Shown piece after piece: positions 52,582 through 61,576 of a stretch of 64,000 bases of DNA. Location of the stretch: positions 372,001-436,000 of the forward strand of contig NZ_JALLGK010000004.1 of assembly GCF_023072595.1 (NCBI RefSeq), read 5' to 3'. The notes under the pieces are model-generated. The model did no database searches, was not told the origin of the DNA, and saw only the letters and a list, made by a program, of their open reading frames with translations. How positions within the stretch are numbered: the first letter of the stretch is position 1; each line of letters starts with the position of its first letter. The stretch is from Streptomyces sp. XM4193 (GTDB taxonomy: Bacteria > Actinomycetota > Actinomycetes > Streptomycetales > Streptomycetaceae). The position numbers and the translations under genes were made by a program.

Positions 52582-53685
52582 ATGCCCGCGCCCACCGGCC
52601 GTGAACCGGCCATCGGCTGGCGGTTGCCACCGTTCTACTGTCCCGACGAGCGCGGCGAACTGCTGCACCCCGAAGTGGAGAAGATCGAACAGCGGGCGCT
52701 GGCCTGGGTCGACGAGTTCGACGTCTACCCGAACGCGACCGAGCGCGCCTGGGGCCTGGCCTGCAACGCGGTCGACTACAGCTGTCGGATGGCGCCGCGG
52801 GGCGACCAGGACATCCTGCTCCTGTTCATCCTCTGGAACTACTGGGCCACCGCCCTCGACGACTGGCACGACAGCGGCGACGAGGGCACCGGCGCGGCCG
52901 ACATCACCGACCACAGCGCCCGGCTGATCCGTGCCATCGAAGCCCCGGGCTCCTCGATGCTGCCGCAGTCGCGTCTGACCGCCTCCCTGGACGACCTGGT
53001 GCGGCGCAGCAGGCAGCTGCTCTCGCCGTACCAGCTGCGGAGGTTCGGCGAGGGCGCCAGGGACTGGCTGCTGGGAGCGTCCTGGCAGACCGCCAACACC
53101 GAGCGCGGTGTGATGCCCGCCCTCAACGACTTCGCGGGCATGCGCGGTTCGGTCAACGGCACGCGCTTCACGATGACGTTCGTCGAGGCGGCGGAGGGAA
53201 TCCACCTCGCGCCGGACGTGCTGTACTCGGCGCCGGTACAGGCGCTCACCGACGCCGCGGGCTTCGTGGTGAGCTGCGACAACGACCTGTTCTCGTTCGC
53301 CAAGGAGGACCACCTCGAGGTCCCCGACCAGAACCTGGTCAATGTGCTCGTGCACGCGCGCGGCGGAACCCCGGCGGACGTGCTGCCGGAAGCGGTGGCG
53401 CTGCGCGACCGGGCGATGTCGCTCTTCCTGCGGTTGCGCGCACGGCTGAACGAGGAGGGCGACGCCGAACTCCGGCGCTACACCAGCGCGTTGGGTTACT
53501 ACATCACCGGCTTCATCGAGGGCGAGCGCACCGCACCGCGGTACGCCAGCCCCCGCAACCGGCACCCCCTGCCGGTGCCGGGCGCGGCGTTCGAGATCAG
53601 CTATCGGGACACCCCGAGCGACCCGGACCCCGGGCCGCCGCCGATTCCGTCGATCGCGTGGTGGTGGGACCAGCTGGCCGCCTGA
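52582..53685 (+). CDS. Class I terpene synthase
   Basis: 367 aa bacterial terpene synthase fold. The Asp-rich motif is ALDDWHDSGDE near residue 93, and the NSE triad reads NDLFSFAKE near residue 233. An RY-like pair near the C-terminus is not certain. The N-terminus lacks the long Pro-rich extension typical of 2-methylisoborneol synthases. AAGGGGAG precedes ATG 52582. Paired with a methyltransferase, it may cyclise a methylated prenyl diphosphate. The next gene, convergent, belongs to a conservon with a P450. Confidence 0.87.
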   Translation: MPAPTGREPAIGWRLPPFYCPDERGELLHPEVEKIEQRALAWVDEFDVYPNATERAWGLACNAVDYSCRMAPRGDQDILLLFILWNYWATALDDWHDSGDEGTGAADITDHSARLIRAIEAPGSSMLPQSRLTASLDDLVRRSRQLLSPYQLRRFGEGARDWLLGASWQTANTERGVMPALNDFAGMRGSVNGTRFTMTFVEAAEGIHLAPDVLYSAPVQALTDAAGFVVSCDNDLFSFAKEDHLEVPDQNLVNVLVHARGGTPADVLPEAVALRDRAMSLFLRLRARLNEEGDAELRRYTSALGYYITGFIEGERTAPRYASPRNRHPLPVPGAAFEISYRDTPSDPDPGPPPIPSIAWWWDQLAA

Positions 53686-53710
53686 GCGGAGGCCGCACGC
53701 ACCGCACAAC

Positions 53711-53749
53711 GGAGCGGCGGCCGACCGTTCACCGGTCGGCCGCCGCTCC
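53711..53749. terminator. Bidirectional terminator with perfect 17-bp stem
   Basis: Arms 53711-53727 and 53733-53749 are perfectly complementary around a five-base loop. The hairpin lies between the convergent terpene synthase and P450 genes. Confidence 0.85.
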
Positions 53750-53770
53750 TGGCGAAACCTCTTCAGCGCC

Positions 53771-55243
53771 TCACTTGCCGCCGAACAGCCGCAGCCACAA
53801 AGGGCGTTGCTCCTTGCGCCGGTCCGGCTCGGGGGCGGGCCCCGAAGCGGGATTGGGCGGCGGCAGGGGGTTGGAGGACGTCGCCTGATGCGGCGTCCTG
53901 GCGGCCCGGTCCGGCTGTGCCGCGGGTGCCGGAGCGGGAGTGCTCGGCTCCGGCGCCGGCGACGAGGCGGCAGGCTTGCCGCGACGCTCCTGCGCAGGGG
54001 TGAACCGCACCGGCAGCTGCCGCAGATGACGGGACATCAGCGACGAGTCCCAGACGAGCTCGGTCTCGTTCACCCCCAGACCCAGATCGGGCAGCCGGGC
54101 GAGCAGCACGTCGATTCCGGTGTCCGCGATCGCCCGGCCGATGTCCTGACCGGGGCACTCGTGCGGCCCGCTGCTGAAGGCCAGGTGGGAGCGGTTGCCG
54201 TGCACCGGCTGGTGGAGGTCCGGGCGGATCTCCGGGTCGGTGTTCCCGGCGGCGAGCCCCAGCAGCAGCAGATCACCGGTCTTGATCTGCTGACCGCCGA
54301 GCGTGGTGTCGCCGGTGGCCCAGCGCCCGAGCACGGTCGACAGCGGCGGTGCGTCCCACAGCACCTGCTCCAGCGCGTCCGGCAGCGTCATGTGACCGCC
54401 GGACAGGCTGGCCCGGAAGCGCCGGTCGGTGAGGACCATGAGCAGCGTGTTGACGATCAGGTTGGCGGTCGTCTCGTACGCGGCGATCAGGACGAGCCGC
54501 AGATGCTCGGTGACCTCGTCCGTGCTGAGCGCCGACTCGTGCTCGATCAGCCAGCTGGCGAAGTCGTGGCCCGGCTGGGTCTGCTTGCGCTCCACCAGCT
54601 GCCGCAGCGCGGTGGTGACGTAGTCGTTGCTCTCCACCGCCGTCTCGGTGCCCTTTATGAGGTCACGGGCCGCCTGCACCAGCCGCGGGCCGTACTCCTC
54701 GGGCATGCCCATGAGCTGGGTCATCACCAGCATCGGCAGATGCTCGGCGAACTCGGCGACCAGTTCGGCCTCACCGGCGTCCGCGAAGCGGTCCACCAAC
54801 TGGTGGGCGAAGCGCGTGACATAGCGCCGCACGCCCCTGCGGTCGAACCGCGCCAGCGAACCGGTGACGGCCGCGCGCAGCCGCTCGTGCTGGGAGCCGT
54901 CGACGAAGTGGCACACCGGCTGCCACGCCGTCATCGGCGTCAGCGGGTGGTCCGGCGGCACCAGGCCCTCCTGGGCGGCCCGCCAGTGGCGGGAGTCCCG
55001 GGAGAAGCGCGAGGGCGTACGGGCGGCGTCGAGGTTCTCCCGGTGGCCCAGCACCAGCCAGGCCGGCAGGTCGCCGTGCACGAGCACGGGCGCGACCTGG
55101 CCGTGCTCGGCGCGCAGCTCGTCGTACAGGGCGCTCGGATCGCCCTCCGCCTCCGGGCCGTAGAGCCTGCGCAGCTGCCCCTGGCCCAGCTGGTGGGCGG
55201 GGCAGCCCGGCGGCGGGGCCGAGCTGTGCGAGGGGGTGCTCAC
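53771..55243 (-). CDS. Cytochrome P450, CYP157-like (conservon CvnE)
   Basis: 490 aa. The heme-binding loop FSSGPHECPGQD keeps the cysteine ligand, and the I-helix reads VLIAAYETTANLIV. The K-helix, where P450s have ExxR, reads LEQVLWDAPPL, so both the glutamate and the arginine are replaced. This is the known peculiarity of the Streptomyces CYP157 family, whose members sit at the ends of conservons. The last 75 residues are a Pro/Ala-rich tail ending in a basic WLRLFGGK. It overlaps the GTPase stop by four bases. Confidence 0.9.
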   Translation of the reverse strand: MSTPSHSSAPPPGCPAHQLGQGQLRRLYGPEAEGDPSALYDELRAEHGQVAPVLVHGDLPAWLVLGHRENLDAARTPSRFSRDSRHWRAAQEGLVPPDHPLTPMTAWQPVCHFVDGSQHERLRAAVTGSLARFDRRGVRRYVTRFAHQLVDRFADAGEAELVAEFAEHLPMLVMTQLMGMPEEYGPRLVQAARDLIKGTETAVESNDYVTTALRQLVERKQTQPGHDFASWLIEHESALSTDEVTEHLRLVLIAAYETTANLIVNTLLMVLTDRRFRASLSGGHMTLPDALEQVLWDAPPLSTVLGRWATGDTTLGGQQIKTGDLLLLGLAAGNTDPEIRPDLHQPVHGNRSHLAFSSGPHECPGQDIGRAIADTGIDVLLARLPDLGLGVNETELVWDSSLMSRHLRQLPVRFTPAQERRGKPAASSPAPEPSTPAPAPAAQPDRAARTPHQATSSNPLPPPNPASGPAPEPDRRKEQRPLWLRLFGGK

Positions 55244-55860
55244 GAGACCTCCCGGGTGGCGGCGAGCGAGTGGAGATAGCGCATCAGAGAGATGAGCACG
55301 TCACGGCTGGAGGCCCGGTCGCGCGCGTCGCAGGCGACGATCGGCACGCTGCCGGGCAGGTCCAGCGCGGCGCGCAGCTCGTCCAGCGGGTAACCGGGCG
55401 CGTCGGGGAAGGAGTTGACCGCCACCAGGAACGGGACGCCCCGCTCCTCGAGCCGGCCGATGACGTCGAAGCTCACCTCCAGACGGCGGGTGTCGATCAG
55501 CACGACGGCGCCGAGCGCACCGTCGAACAGTCCGTTCCACAGGAACCAGAACCGCTGCTGACCGGGGGTGCCGAAGAGGTAGAGGACCAACTCCTCGTTG
55601 AGAGATATTCGACCGAAGTCCATCGCGACGGTGGTGGAGGTCTTGCGCTCCACCCCCACGGTGTCGTCGACGCCGACCCCGGCCTGGGTCATCGTCTCCT
55701 CGGTCGTCAGCGGACGGATCTCGCTGACCGAGCCGACCAGCGTGGTCTTGCCCACGCCGAAGCCGCCCACCACCACCACTTTGACCGCGGCGGTGGCCGT
55801 CTCCGGCAGTGCGTCCTCGCTCCGCGGCCCGGCGACCGTCTCAGAGCCTTTGAAGTCCAT
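55240..55860 (-). CDS. cvnD: Conservon GTPase CvnD
   Basis: 206 aa Ras-like/MglA-like GTPase. The P-loop is GGFGVGKTTLVGSVSEI; switch region EETMTQAGVGVD; the G3 box reads LFGTPGQQRFWFLW; an NSFP element replaces the usual NKxD. Conservon GTPases act with a roadblock protein and a histidine-kinase-like sensor at the membrane. Its start overlaps the DUF742 gene by 20 bases. The order kinase-roadblock-DUF742-GTPase-P450 is the standard conservon layout. Confidence 0.93.
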   Translation of the reverse strand: MDFKGSETVAGPRSEDALPETATAAVKVVVVGGFGVGKTTLVGSVSEIRPLTTEETMTQAGVGVDDTVGVERKTSTTVAMDFGRISLNEELVLYLFGTPGQQRFWFLWNGLFDGALGAVVLIDTRRLEVSFDVIGRLEERGVPFLVAVNSFPDAPGYPLDELRAALDLPGSVPIVACDARDRASSRDVLISLMRYLHSLAATREVS

Positions 55861-56200
55861 GGATCACTGCCTCAATCAGTGCGGTGTCGGGGAGTTGAGC
55901 CGCGGCCACCGGCGCGCGCGAATGCATCTTGCCGGAGGCGAGGAGGTCGTCGACCAACACGGTGACGACGCTCATCGGCAGTTCGAGATAGGCGGAGACC
56001 TCCGCCACCGAAAGTGGCGAGTGGCACATCCGCAGGATGGACGCCGCTTCCGGCTGCATGCCGGCTGTCGGTCCGGACCTGGCCACGATCAGGGTGACCA
56101 GGTCGAGCGAGCTGTCCGCGGTGGAGGCGCTACGCCCTCCGGTGATGACGTAAAGCCTCTCGGGCGATCCCTCGTCCCATTCCTGGTCACCCTCTCTCAT
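55841..56200 (-). CDS. cvnC: Conservon DUF742 protein CvnC
   Basis: 119 aa winged-helix-like DUF742 protein. Segments RLYVITGGRS, EAASILRMCHSPLSVAEVSA and VVTVLVDDLLASGKMHSR are typical. It has no catalytic residues and probably adapts between the roadblock protein and the GTPase. ATG 56200 overlaps the cvnB stop by four bases. Confidence 0.93.
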   Translation of the reverse strand: MREGDQEWDEGSPERLYVITGGRSASTADSSLDLVTLIVARSGPTAGMQPEAASILRMCHSPLSVAEVSAYLELPMSVVTVLVDDLLASGKMHSRAPVAAAQLPDTALIEAVIHGLQRL

Positions 56201-56604
56201 TCGACCGGTCCGTCATTGCGTGGGGGAGTGCTGAGGTGTTGACCGATCCTGGCGACGAGGTCCCGCATCCGGGCTCCGATCAACCCGGCGTCCACGCCCT
56301 CGTCGGCGAGTACGGCGAGATAGGCGCCCGAGCCCGCGGCCATCAGATAGAAGAAGCCGCCGTCCAGCTCGATGACGACCATCCGCATCTGCCCGTCGCT
56401 GCGCGGGAGTTCGGCCGCCACCGCGCCCGCCAGGCTCTGCAGTCCGGCGCAGGCCGCGGCGAGGCGGTCGGCGGTGTCGTCGTCCGAGCCGTGCGCGCCC
56501 ATGCGCAGTCCGTCGGCCGATAGCACCACCACATGTCGGGTCTGCGGCACACTGTCGGCGAGGTCCTTGAGCATCCAGTCCAGGTTGGGCCGCTGCTGAA
56601 TCAT
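56197..56604 (-). CDS. cvnB: Conservon roadblock/LC7 protein CvnB
   Basis: 135 aa roadblock/LC7 domain protein (LDWMLKDLADSVPQTRHVVV, SADGLRMGAHG, FFYLMAAGSGAYLAVLADE). Roadblock proteins act as GTPase regulators or scaffolds, here for CvnD. ATG 56604 overlaps the cvnA stop in the ATGA arrangement. Confidence 0.93.
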   Translation of the reverse strand: MIQQRPNLDWMLKDLADSVPQTRHVVVLSADGLRMGAHGSDDDTADRLAAACAGLQSLAGAVAAELPRSDGQMRMVVIELDGGFFYLMAAGSGAYLAVLADEGVDAGLIGARMRDLVARIGQHLSTPPRNDGPVE

Positions 56605-58139
56605 GGCTGCTCACTCTTTTCCGAAGACGCTTCACGGTTACTTGTGGCGGGGGAGGACGAGCCGGCGCCTTCGCCGGTCACGCCGCTCTGGAACGCGGCC
56701 ATCCACATCCCGGGCTCCACGGGCGGCTGCTCGCTCTTCGCCTCGTCCGGGGCCGGTTCGTGGTTCGCCGGGGTTGTCACGCGGTTGCGTCGCTTGCGCT
56801 GCGGTAGCCCGCTGAGCGTGCGCTCGGTGACTTCGGGGATGCTCTCGGGGCCACCGCCGGATCGGTCCAGCGGGGCGACGGCGCGGAGCGTGGGCTCGGC
56901 CGCGGGTTGTTCGGTCACGGCGGATTTCTCCGGGACCCTGCGGGGGCTGGTCGGGCGCGGCCCGGACGAGGCACCGATACCGTGCGCCCTGCCGGTGGCC
57001 GGCGCGGTGGTGATCAGCTCCTGCGGAACGATCAGGACCGCGCGCACACCGCCGTAGGCGGAGGTGCGCAGCGACACCTGGAACCCGTACGCCTGGGCCA
57101 GCCGGCCCACCACCGCGAGGCCGAGTCGGGGGGTCTCGCCGAGGTCGTTGACGTCCAGGCCGGCCTGGGCCTGCTGGAGCATCCGCTCGGCGCGGGCACG
57201 GGCCTCCTCGCTGAGGCTGACACCGCCGTCCTCGATCTCGATGGCGATGCCGGACTGGACGTCCACGGCGGTGAGATGGACCTGGGTCTGCGGGGGAGAG
57301 TAACGCGTGGCGTTGTCCAGCAGCTCCGCGAGCGCGTGGATCAGCGGCTCCACCGCGGGACCGACGACCGCGACCTCGGAGACCGAGTGCAGCTCGACCC
57401 GCTGGTAGTCGATGATCCGCGACATGCCACCGCGCAGCACGCTGAACAGCGGCACGGGACGGCTCCACTGACGGCCCGGACGGGCGCCACCGAGCACGGC
57501 GATGCTGTCCGCCAGGCGTCCGATCAGCGCGGTGCCGTGGTCCAGCCGCAGCAGGTCACCGAAGACCGCCGGGCTCTGGCCGTGCCGGTCCTCCATCCCG
57601 CGCAGCTCACTGGCCTGCTGGTGGACGATGGCCTGGACGCGGCGGGAGATGTTCACGAAGGCGCGCTGTGCCGAGTCGCGCAGGTCCTCCTCGGCCGACA
57701 CCGCGTCCACGACGGTCCGCAGCACCGCCTGGTGCGCGGCCCTGAACTCCGGGGTGAGCCCGGCGGGGGAGTCGTCGGAGAGGTCCTTGAGCACGTCCTC
57801 GGGGAAGTCGCCCTGGCGGAGCCTGCGGACGACGCCCGGCAGCTGCTGCTGCGCCAGGCGTGCGGTCTCGGCCTCCTGCCTGGCAAGAGCAGCGTTCCGC
57901 TCCTGGACCTCCGCACGCAGCGCCGCGGCCAATCGGCCCCGGCGCGCGGCTTCGGCGGCGGTCACCGCCACGGAGACGGTGGCCGCAAGGCCAATCCAGG
58001 CAATCGGCACTCGTGCGCCCGAGGAGACCAGGAAGGTCGCCGCGAGAGCGGCGACCGCGGTCACCGCGGTGGGTAGTACCCAGACGAGAGCCGAGGCGGG
58101 CCGGGAACCTCCGGGAGGCGATCCAGCACGACGAGTCAT
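56601..58139 (-). CDS. cvnA: Conservon sensor histidine-kinase-like protein CvnA
   Basis: 512 aa from ATG 58139 (GAGG six bases upstream; longer in-frame starts lack a ribosome site). Two N-terminal hydrophobic helices (about 18-60) precede a coiled-coil region and the ATPase domain, whose N-box is ALAELLDNATRYSPP and whose G-boxes are EIEDGGVSLS and RLGLAVVGRLAQ. A canonical H-box is not convincing, as is usual for conservon kinases. The C-terminal 130 residues are Pro/Ser-rich and probably disordered. It heads a five-gene overlapping operon. Confidence 0.92.
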   Translation of the reverse strand: MTRRAGSPPGGSRPASALVWVLPTAVTAVAALAATFLVSSGARVPIAWIGLAATVSVAVTAAEAARRGRLAAALRAEVQERNAALARQEAETARLAQQQLPGVVRRLRQGDFPEDVLKDLSDDSPAGLTPEFRAAHQAVLRTVVDAVSAEEDLRDSAQRAFVNISRRVQAIVHQQASELRGMEDRHGQSPAVFGDLLRLDHGTALIGRLADSIAVLGGARPGRQWSRPVPLFSVLRGGMSRIIDYQRVELHSVSEVAVVGPAVEPLIHALAELLDNATRYSPPQTQVHLTAVDVQSGIAIEIEDGGVSLSEEARARAERMLQQAQAGLDVNDLGETPRLGLAVVGRLAQAYGFQVSLRTSAYGGVRAVLIVPQELITTAPATGRAHGIGASSGPRPTSPRRVPEKSAVTEQPAAEPTLRAVAPLDRSGGGPESIPEVTERTLSGLPQRKRRNRVTTPANHEPAPDEAKSEQPPVEPGMWMAAFQSGVTGEGAGSSSPATSNREASSEKSEQP

Positions 58140-58698
58140 CAGCAGCCTCAACCAACAGAGAAATGTGGGACGACAGGCGAAAGGACAGCATCCGGGCACA
58201 CCAAACGGACCGGCCGTGAACGCAACCCCCGATGCTGAACCGGAAGCAGCATAACTATGACGACACGTTTATTTACACCGGCTACCTGATCCGACGTCAG
58301 TTGATCTTGATCCTGACGTCCTTTCAAGTCCCTTGCAAACCGGCCCAATTGGCCAGGAAGACGATCATGTCGTGTACAGGGAACGGGTGGTTGCCGAGGT
58401 CGGCGTCCCCTCGCGCCCGGTCGCTGGTTCATCCCTTCGGGTACGACCGGCCCGGAGGTCCGGGGTCGGCGCGCACCGTCCGAACCCCGAATGACACCCA
58501 GTGACACCCAGTGACACCCTGAGGTCGGTCGCGGGTGGCCGAGAGGCACGGCGGAGGTCGCACGAAGCGGTCGGCCGGGGCCCCGCGAGGGCCGCACGGC
58601 CGGACCTCAGCTGTCGCGGTGCCCGGAGAGCAGGCGCACCCTGGGGGCACGGACAACCCCGTGGACCCCGCCCTCGGTGCCGAGAGGACTGATTCGAG
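58140..58698. other. 559-bp divergent gap between cvnA and the stress protein gene
   Basis: No gene is supported. The cvnA-proximal part is relatively AT-rich (58245-58330) and contains the palindrome described separately. Three 10-bp direct repeats gtgacaccca (58491-58520, first copy with an A) lie nearer the stress gene. Confidence 0.6.
58293..58320. promoter_or_regulatory. Palindrome GACGTCAG-N12-CTGACGTC upstream of cvnA
   Basis: Perfect 8-bp arms (58293-58300 and 58313-58320) flank 12 bases that themselves hold ttgatcttgatc. The site is about 155 bp upstream of cvnA in the AT-richer promoter zone and looks like a dimeric regulator site. Confidence 0.5.
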
Positions 58699-59598
58699 AT
58701 GACCGCCCTCCCCGTAATCGCCGCGGTGGACGGCTCCGGGCACAGCCTGCGCGCACTGGACTGGGCGCTCGCGGCGGCCTCGCAGCGCGGTGTGGAAGTG
58801 CTGATCGTGCACGTGTGGTCCTGGCCGCCCAACGCCCACAGTCTCGCGAGCACCGAGCCCATGGCGCCGCCCGCCGGTCAGGACCCTGTTCTGGACTGGG
58901 TGCGGGAGCGACTTGCCGAGCGCAAAGCTTTGCCGGAGGTGCGCTACACGACGTTGAGCGGCGCTCCCGCCGCCGCGCTGCCCGACATGAGCGGCCACGG
59001 GCAGCTGCTGGTGCTGGGCTCGCGCGGCCGGGGCGGCTTCACCAGCCTGCTGCTCGGTTCCAACGGGCGCGCCGCCGCGGCCAGGGCGACCTGCCCGGTC
59101 GTCGTCGTCCCGCACCGCGACCGCGCCGGCGAGACGGACACGGAGTCCCACGGACGCGTGGTGCTGGGCCTCGAACCGGGGGAGACCTCCACGGAGGTGG
59201 TGGAGTTCGCGCTGTCCGAGGCCCAGCGGAGCGAGGCGCTGCTGCAGGTCGTCACCACCCACGCCGTTCCCTTCTCCACTCTGGCCCTGCTCGGCAACTA
59301 CCCGGACCCCGGCGAGGGGGAGGGCCCGGCCATCGCCAAGATCGCCGAGGACGCGCAGCGGGAACGGTTGCGGCCGTTCCTCCAGGGCCGTTTCAAGGAT
59401 GTCCAGGTCGAGCACATCGTCGCTCCCGGCGACGCCGCCGGGCGGCTGGTGGCGGCCTCGGAGTCGGCCGACCTCGTCGTGGTGGGCAAGCACCGCCACC
59501 GACTGCGTCCGCCGTCCTTCTCGCTGGGCTCGGTCGCCAACGCCGTGCTGCTGCACGCCCGTTGCCCGATCGCCGCCGTTCCGGCAGGAAGTCACTGA
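58699..59598 (+). CDS. Universal stress protein with two Usp domains
   Basis: 299 aa. Domain one (about 4-142) and domain two (about 155-297) each show the Usp pattern; the first has AAVDGSGHSLRALDWAL and LVLGSRGRGGFTSLLLGS, the second VVVGKHRH and FSLGSVANAVLLHARCPIA. The G-x2-G-x9-G(S/T) ATP-binding signature is good in the first domain and partial in the second. ATG 58699 follows AGAGGA loosely. Such tandem proteins respond to redox, hypoxia or stationary-phase stress. It is divergent from the conservon. Confidence 0.92.
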   Translation: MTALPVIAAVDGSGHSLRALDWALAAASQRGVEVLIVHVWSWPPNAHSLASTEPMAPPAGQDPVLDWVRERLAERKALPEVRYTTLSGAPAAALPDMSGHGQLLVLGSRGRGGFTSLLLGSNGRAAAARATCPVVVVPHRDRAGETDTESHGRVVLGLEPGETSTEVVEFALSEAQRSEALLQVVTTHAVPFSTLALLGNYPDPGEGEGPAIAKIAEDAQRERLRPFLQGRFKDVQVEHIVAPGDAAGRLVAASESADLVVVGKHRHRLRPPSFSLGSVANAVLLHARCPIAAVPAGSH

Positions 59599-59816
59599 GT
59601 GCCACGCGGGTGTCACTGACCGCCCGCGGGGCCGGGCCGACGAACGGCCCGGAGAGCTGCCGGACGGCTCCGCAGCGGCCCGATTCGCGCCGCTCACCGG
59701 GTTGGTCGTACGGCGCGTGCGGCGCGCGGGCCCGAAATCTAGCGTGGTGCCACACGGCGTGACCGGAATGTCGCATAGGGCGTCCGGGGTGAAGCGCCGA
59801 GGAGACGGAGAGCACC

Positions 59817-60485
59817 ATGCGTCCTGTTCCCCAGCTGCTGTCCGCTCTCGGCGGCGCCGGTTGTCTGCTCGCCCTGGCGGCCGGGCCCGCGGCTGCCGCG
59901 GACGCCGACGCCACCCCGCGTCTGGTGGAACCCGGCAGCACGGTGACGGTGCTGGTCAGCTGCGACCGCGTTGAGGGCGGGGCACCGCGGCGCATCGAGG
60001 CCCGCTCACCCGCCTTCACCGGGCAGCGCGCCCGGCTGACGCGCGTGACGCCCGAGGAGGAGGACCCCCGGGGCGGGCCGTCCTACCGGGGCCGGGCGAA
60101 GATCTCGAAGAAGGCGGAGTTCGACGACTCGCGCCCCGGCGGCCGTACCTCCGAGTGGGACGTGCACGGTGTCTGCCCCGGAGGCGAGCAGTGGGCGGCG
60201 GCCTTCCGCATCGACGAGACGCCACCCGACGCCGAGGACGGAGCCGGCGGCAGCGACACGAGCACCGCCGCGGCCGGGCCGCAGCGCGACGCCCGGCAGG
60301 ACGGTCGGGACCGGGCCGAGGGCGCAACCGGGCCCGTCCGCAACGCCGTTGCCGACGAGGGCGGCCAGGGGCAGATCAGCACGGCGGCGGTCGCGGGCGG
60401 TTCCGCGGTGCTGACCGTCGCGGTCGTCGCGGCGGTCTGCTGGCGGCGGCGGTCGGTCGTGGGACCGCGCTCGACGGCCGGGTGA
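59817..60485 (+). CDS. Cell-surface hypothetical protein with C-terminal membrane anchor
   Basis: 222 aa. An N-terminal signal peptide (1-28, cleavage after AAAADA) and a C-terminal transmembrane helix (VAGGSAVLTVAVVAAVCW, about 192-210) followed by a basic tail predict a type I surface protein. The mature domain (about 32-125) begins RLVEPGSTVTVLVSCD and includes VHGVCPGGEQWAAAFRI; two cysteines may pair. A linker rich in Asp, Gly and Arg follows. The pattern resembles small Streptomyces surface proteins of unknown role; GGAGA precedes ATG 59817 at some distance. Confidence 0.78.
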   Translation: MRPVPQLLSALGGAGCLLALAAGPAAAADADATPRLVEPGSTVTVLVSCDRVEGGAPRRIEARSPAFTGQRARLTRVTPEEEDPRGGPSYRGRAKISKKAEFDDSRPGGRTSEWDVHGVCPGGEQWAAAFRIDETPPDAEDGAGGSDTSTAAAGPQRDARQDGRDRAEGATGPVRNAVADEGGQGQISTAAVAGGSAVLTVAVVAAVCWRRRSVVGPRSTAG

Positions 60486-60608
60486 GGCCGACCGGCCCGC
60501 CGCCGGCCGCGCCCGACCGACGCCTGTGTCACCGGCCCGGGGGCGACCGGAGGCGCGCCGACGCGGGGCCGGTTGGCCGGTGCGGGGCGGGGCGGTGCGT
60601 GGGCCGGT

Positions 60609-61472
60609 CTACTTCAGGAGTCGCGACATCCGGCGGTCGGCCAGGGTGCGGCCGTCGGTCTGGCAGGTGGGGCAGTACTGGAGCGAGGAGTCGCGGAAGG
60701 AGACCTCGCGCACCGTGTCACCGCACACCGGGCACGGCAGCCCCGCCCGGCCGTGCACCCGCATACTGCTCTTCTTCTCGGACTTGAGGTCCTGCGCTGC
60801 GAGCCCCCTCGCGCGTTCCACCGCCCCCAGCAGCGTGCCGCGCATCGCTTCGTACAGCGTCCCGACCTCCCGGGGGTCGAGATCGGAGGCGAGCCGGTAG
60901 GGCGACATCCGGGCCGCATGGAGGATCTCGTCGGAGTACGCGTTGCCGATGCCGGCGATGACGCTCTGGTCGCGCAGCACGCCCTTGATCCGGTGCCGCC
61001 GGCCCCTCAGCAGTTCGGCGAACGCGGTGACGTCGAAGGCGTCCGCGAGCGGCTCGGGCCCCAGCCGTGCGACACCGGGCACGTCCTCGGGTCTGTGCAC
61101 GCAGTACACCGCCAGTCGCTTCTGGGTGCCGGCCTCGGTGAGGTCGAACCCGCCGCGGCCGTCCGCGAGTCGGAGCCGCAGCGCCAGCGGCCCGCGACCC
61201 GGCCGGGTGCGGGCGGGCTCCTCGGCGCGCCATCGCAGCCAGCCGGCACGGGCCAGATGGACGACCAGATGCGGCCCGTCCGCCGTGCACAGGTCCAGGA
61301 ACTTTCCGTGGCGCTCGACCCGGGTGCACACCCGGCCCACCAGCTCCTCCAGCGGTGGGTCCCAGGTCTTGAGCACGTTCACCGCGACAGGCGTCAGCGA
61401 GGCGATGCGGCAGTCCGCCACCGCGTCCGTCAGGTACTGGCGCAGGGCCTCGACCTCTGGCAGCTCCGGCAT
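60609..61472 (-). CDS. Fpg/Nei-family DNA glycosylase
   Basis: 287 aa base-excision-repair enzyme. The mature N-terminus MPELPEVEALR supplies the catalytic proline and glutamate; the H2TH region has VIAGIGNAYSDEILHAARMS; the C-terminal zinc finger has CPVCGDTV and YCPTCQ. It excises oxidised bases and cleaves the abasic site. ATG 61472 is fixed by the need for the N-terminal proline. Whether the specificity is Fpg-like or Nei-like cannot be decided here; the Arg/Gly composition resembles actinobacterial Nei2/MutM2 types. Confidence 0.93.
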   Translation of the reverse strand: MPELPEVEALRQYLTDAVADCRIASLTPVAVNVLKTWDPPLEELVGRVCTRVERHGKFLDLCTADGPHLVVHLARAGWLRWRAEEPARTRPGRGPLALRLRLADGRGGFDLTEAGTQKRLAVYCVHRPEDVPGVARLGPEPLADAFDVTAFAELLRGRRHRIKGVLRDQSVIAGIGNAYSDEILHAARMSPYRLASDLDPREVGTLYEAMRGTLLGAVERARGLAAQDLKSEKKSSMRVHGRAGLPCPVCGDTVREVSFRDSSLQYCPTCQTDGRTLADRRMSRLLK

Positions 61473-61576
61473 GACGCCAGTGTCGCGCAGCCCACCGCAC
61501 CCGGCACCCCGGGGCCGACGAGCCGCGCCCGGCCGCCGCGCAGGGGCGGTGGTGCGGTGCGCGCGCAGGGCCGCGG

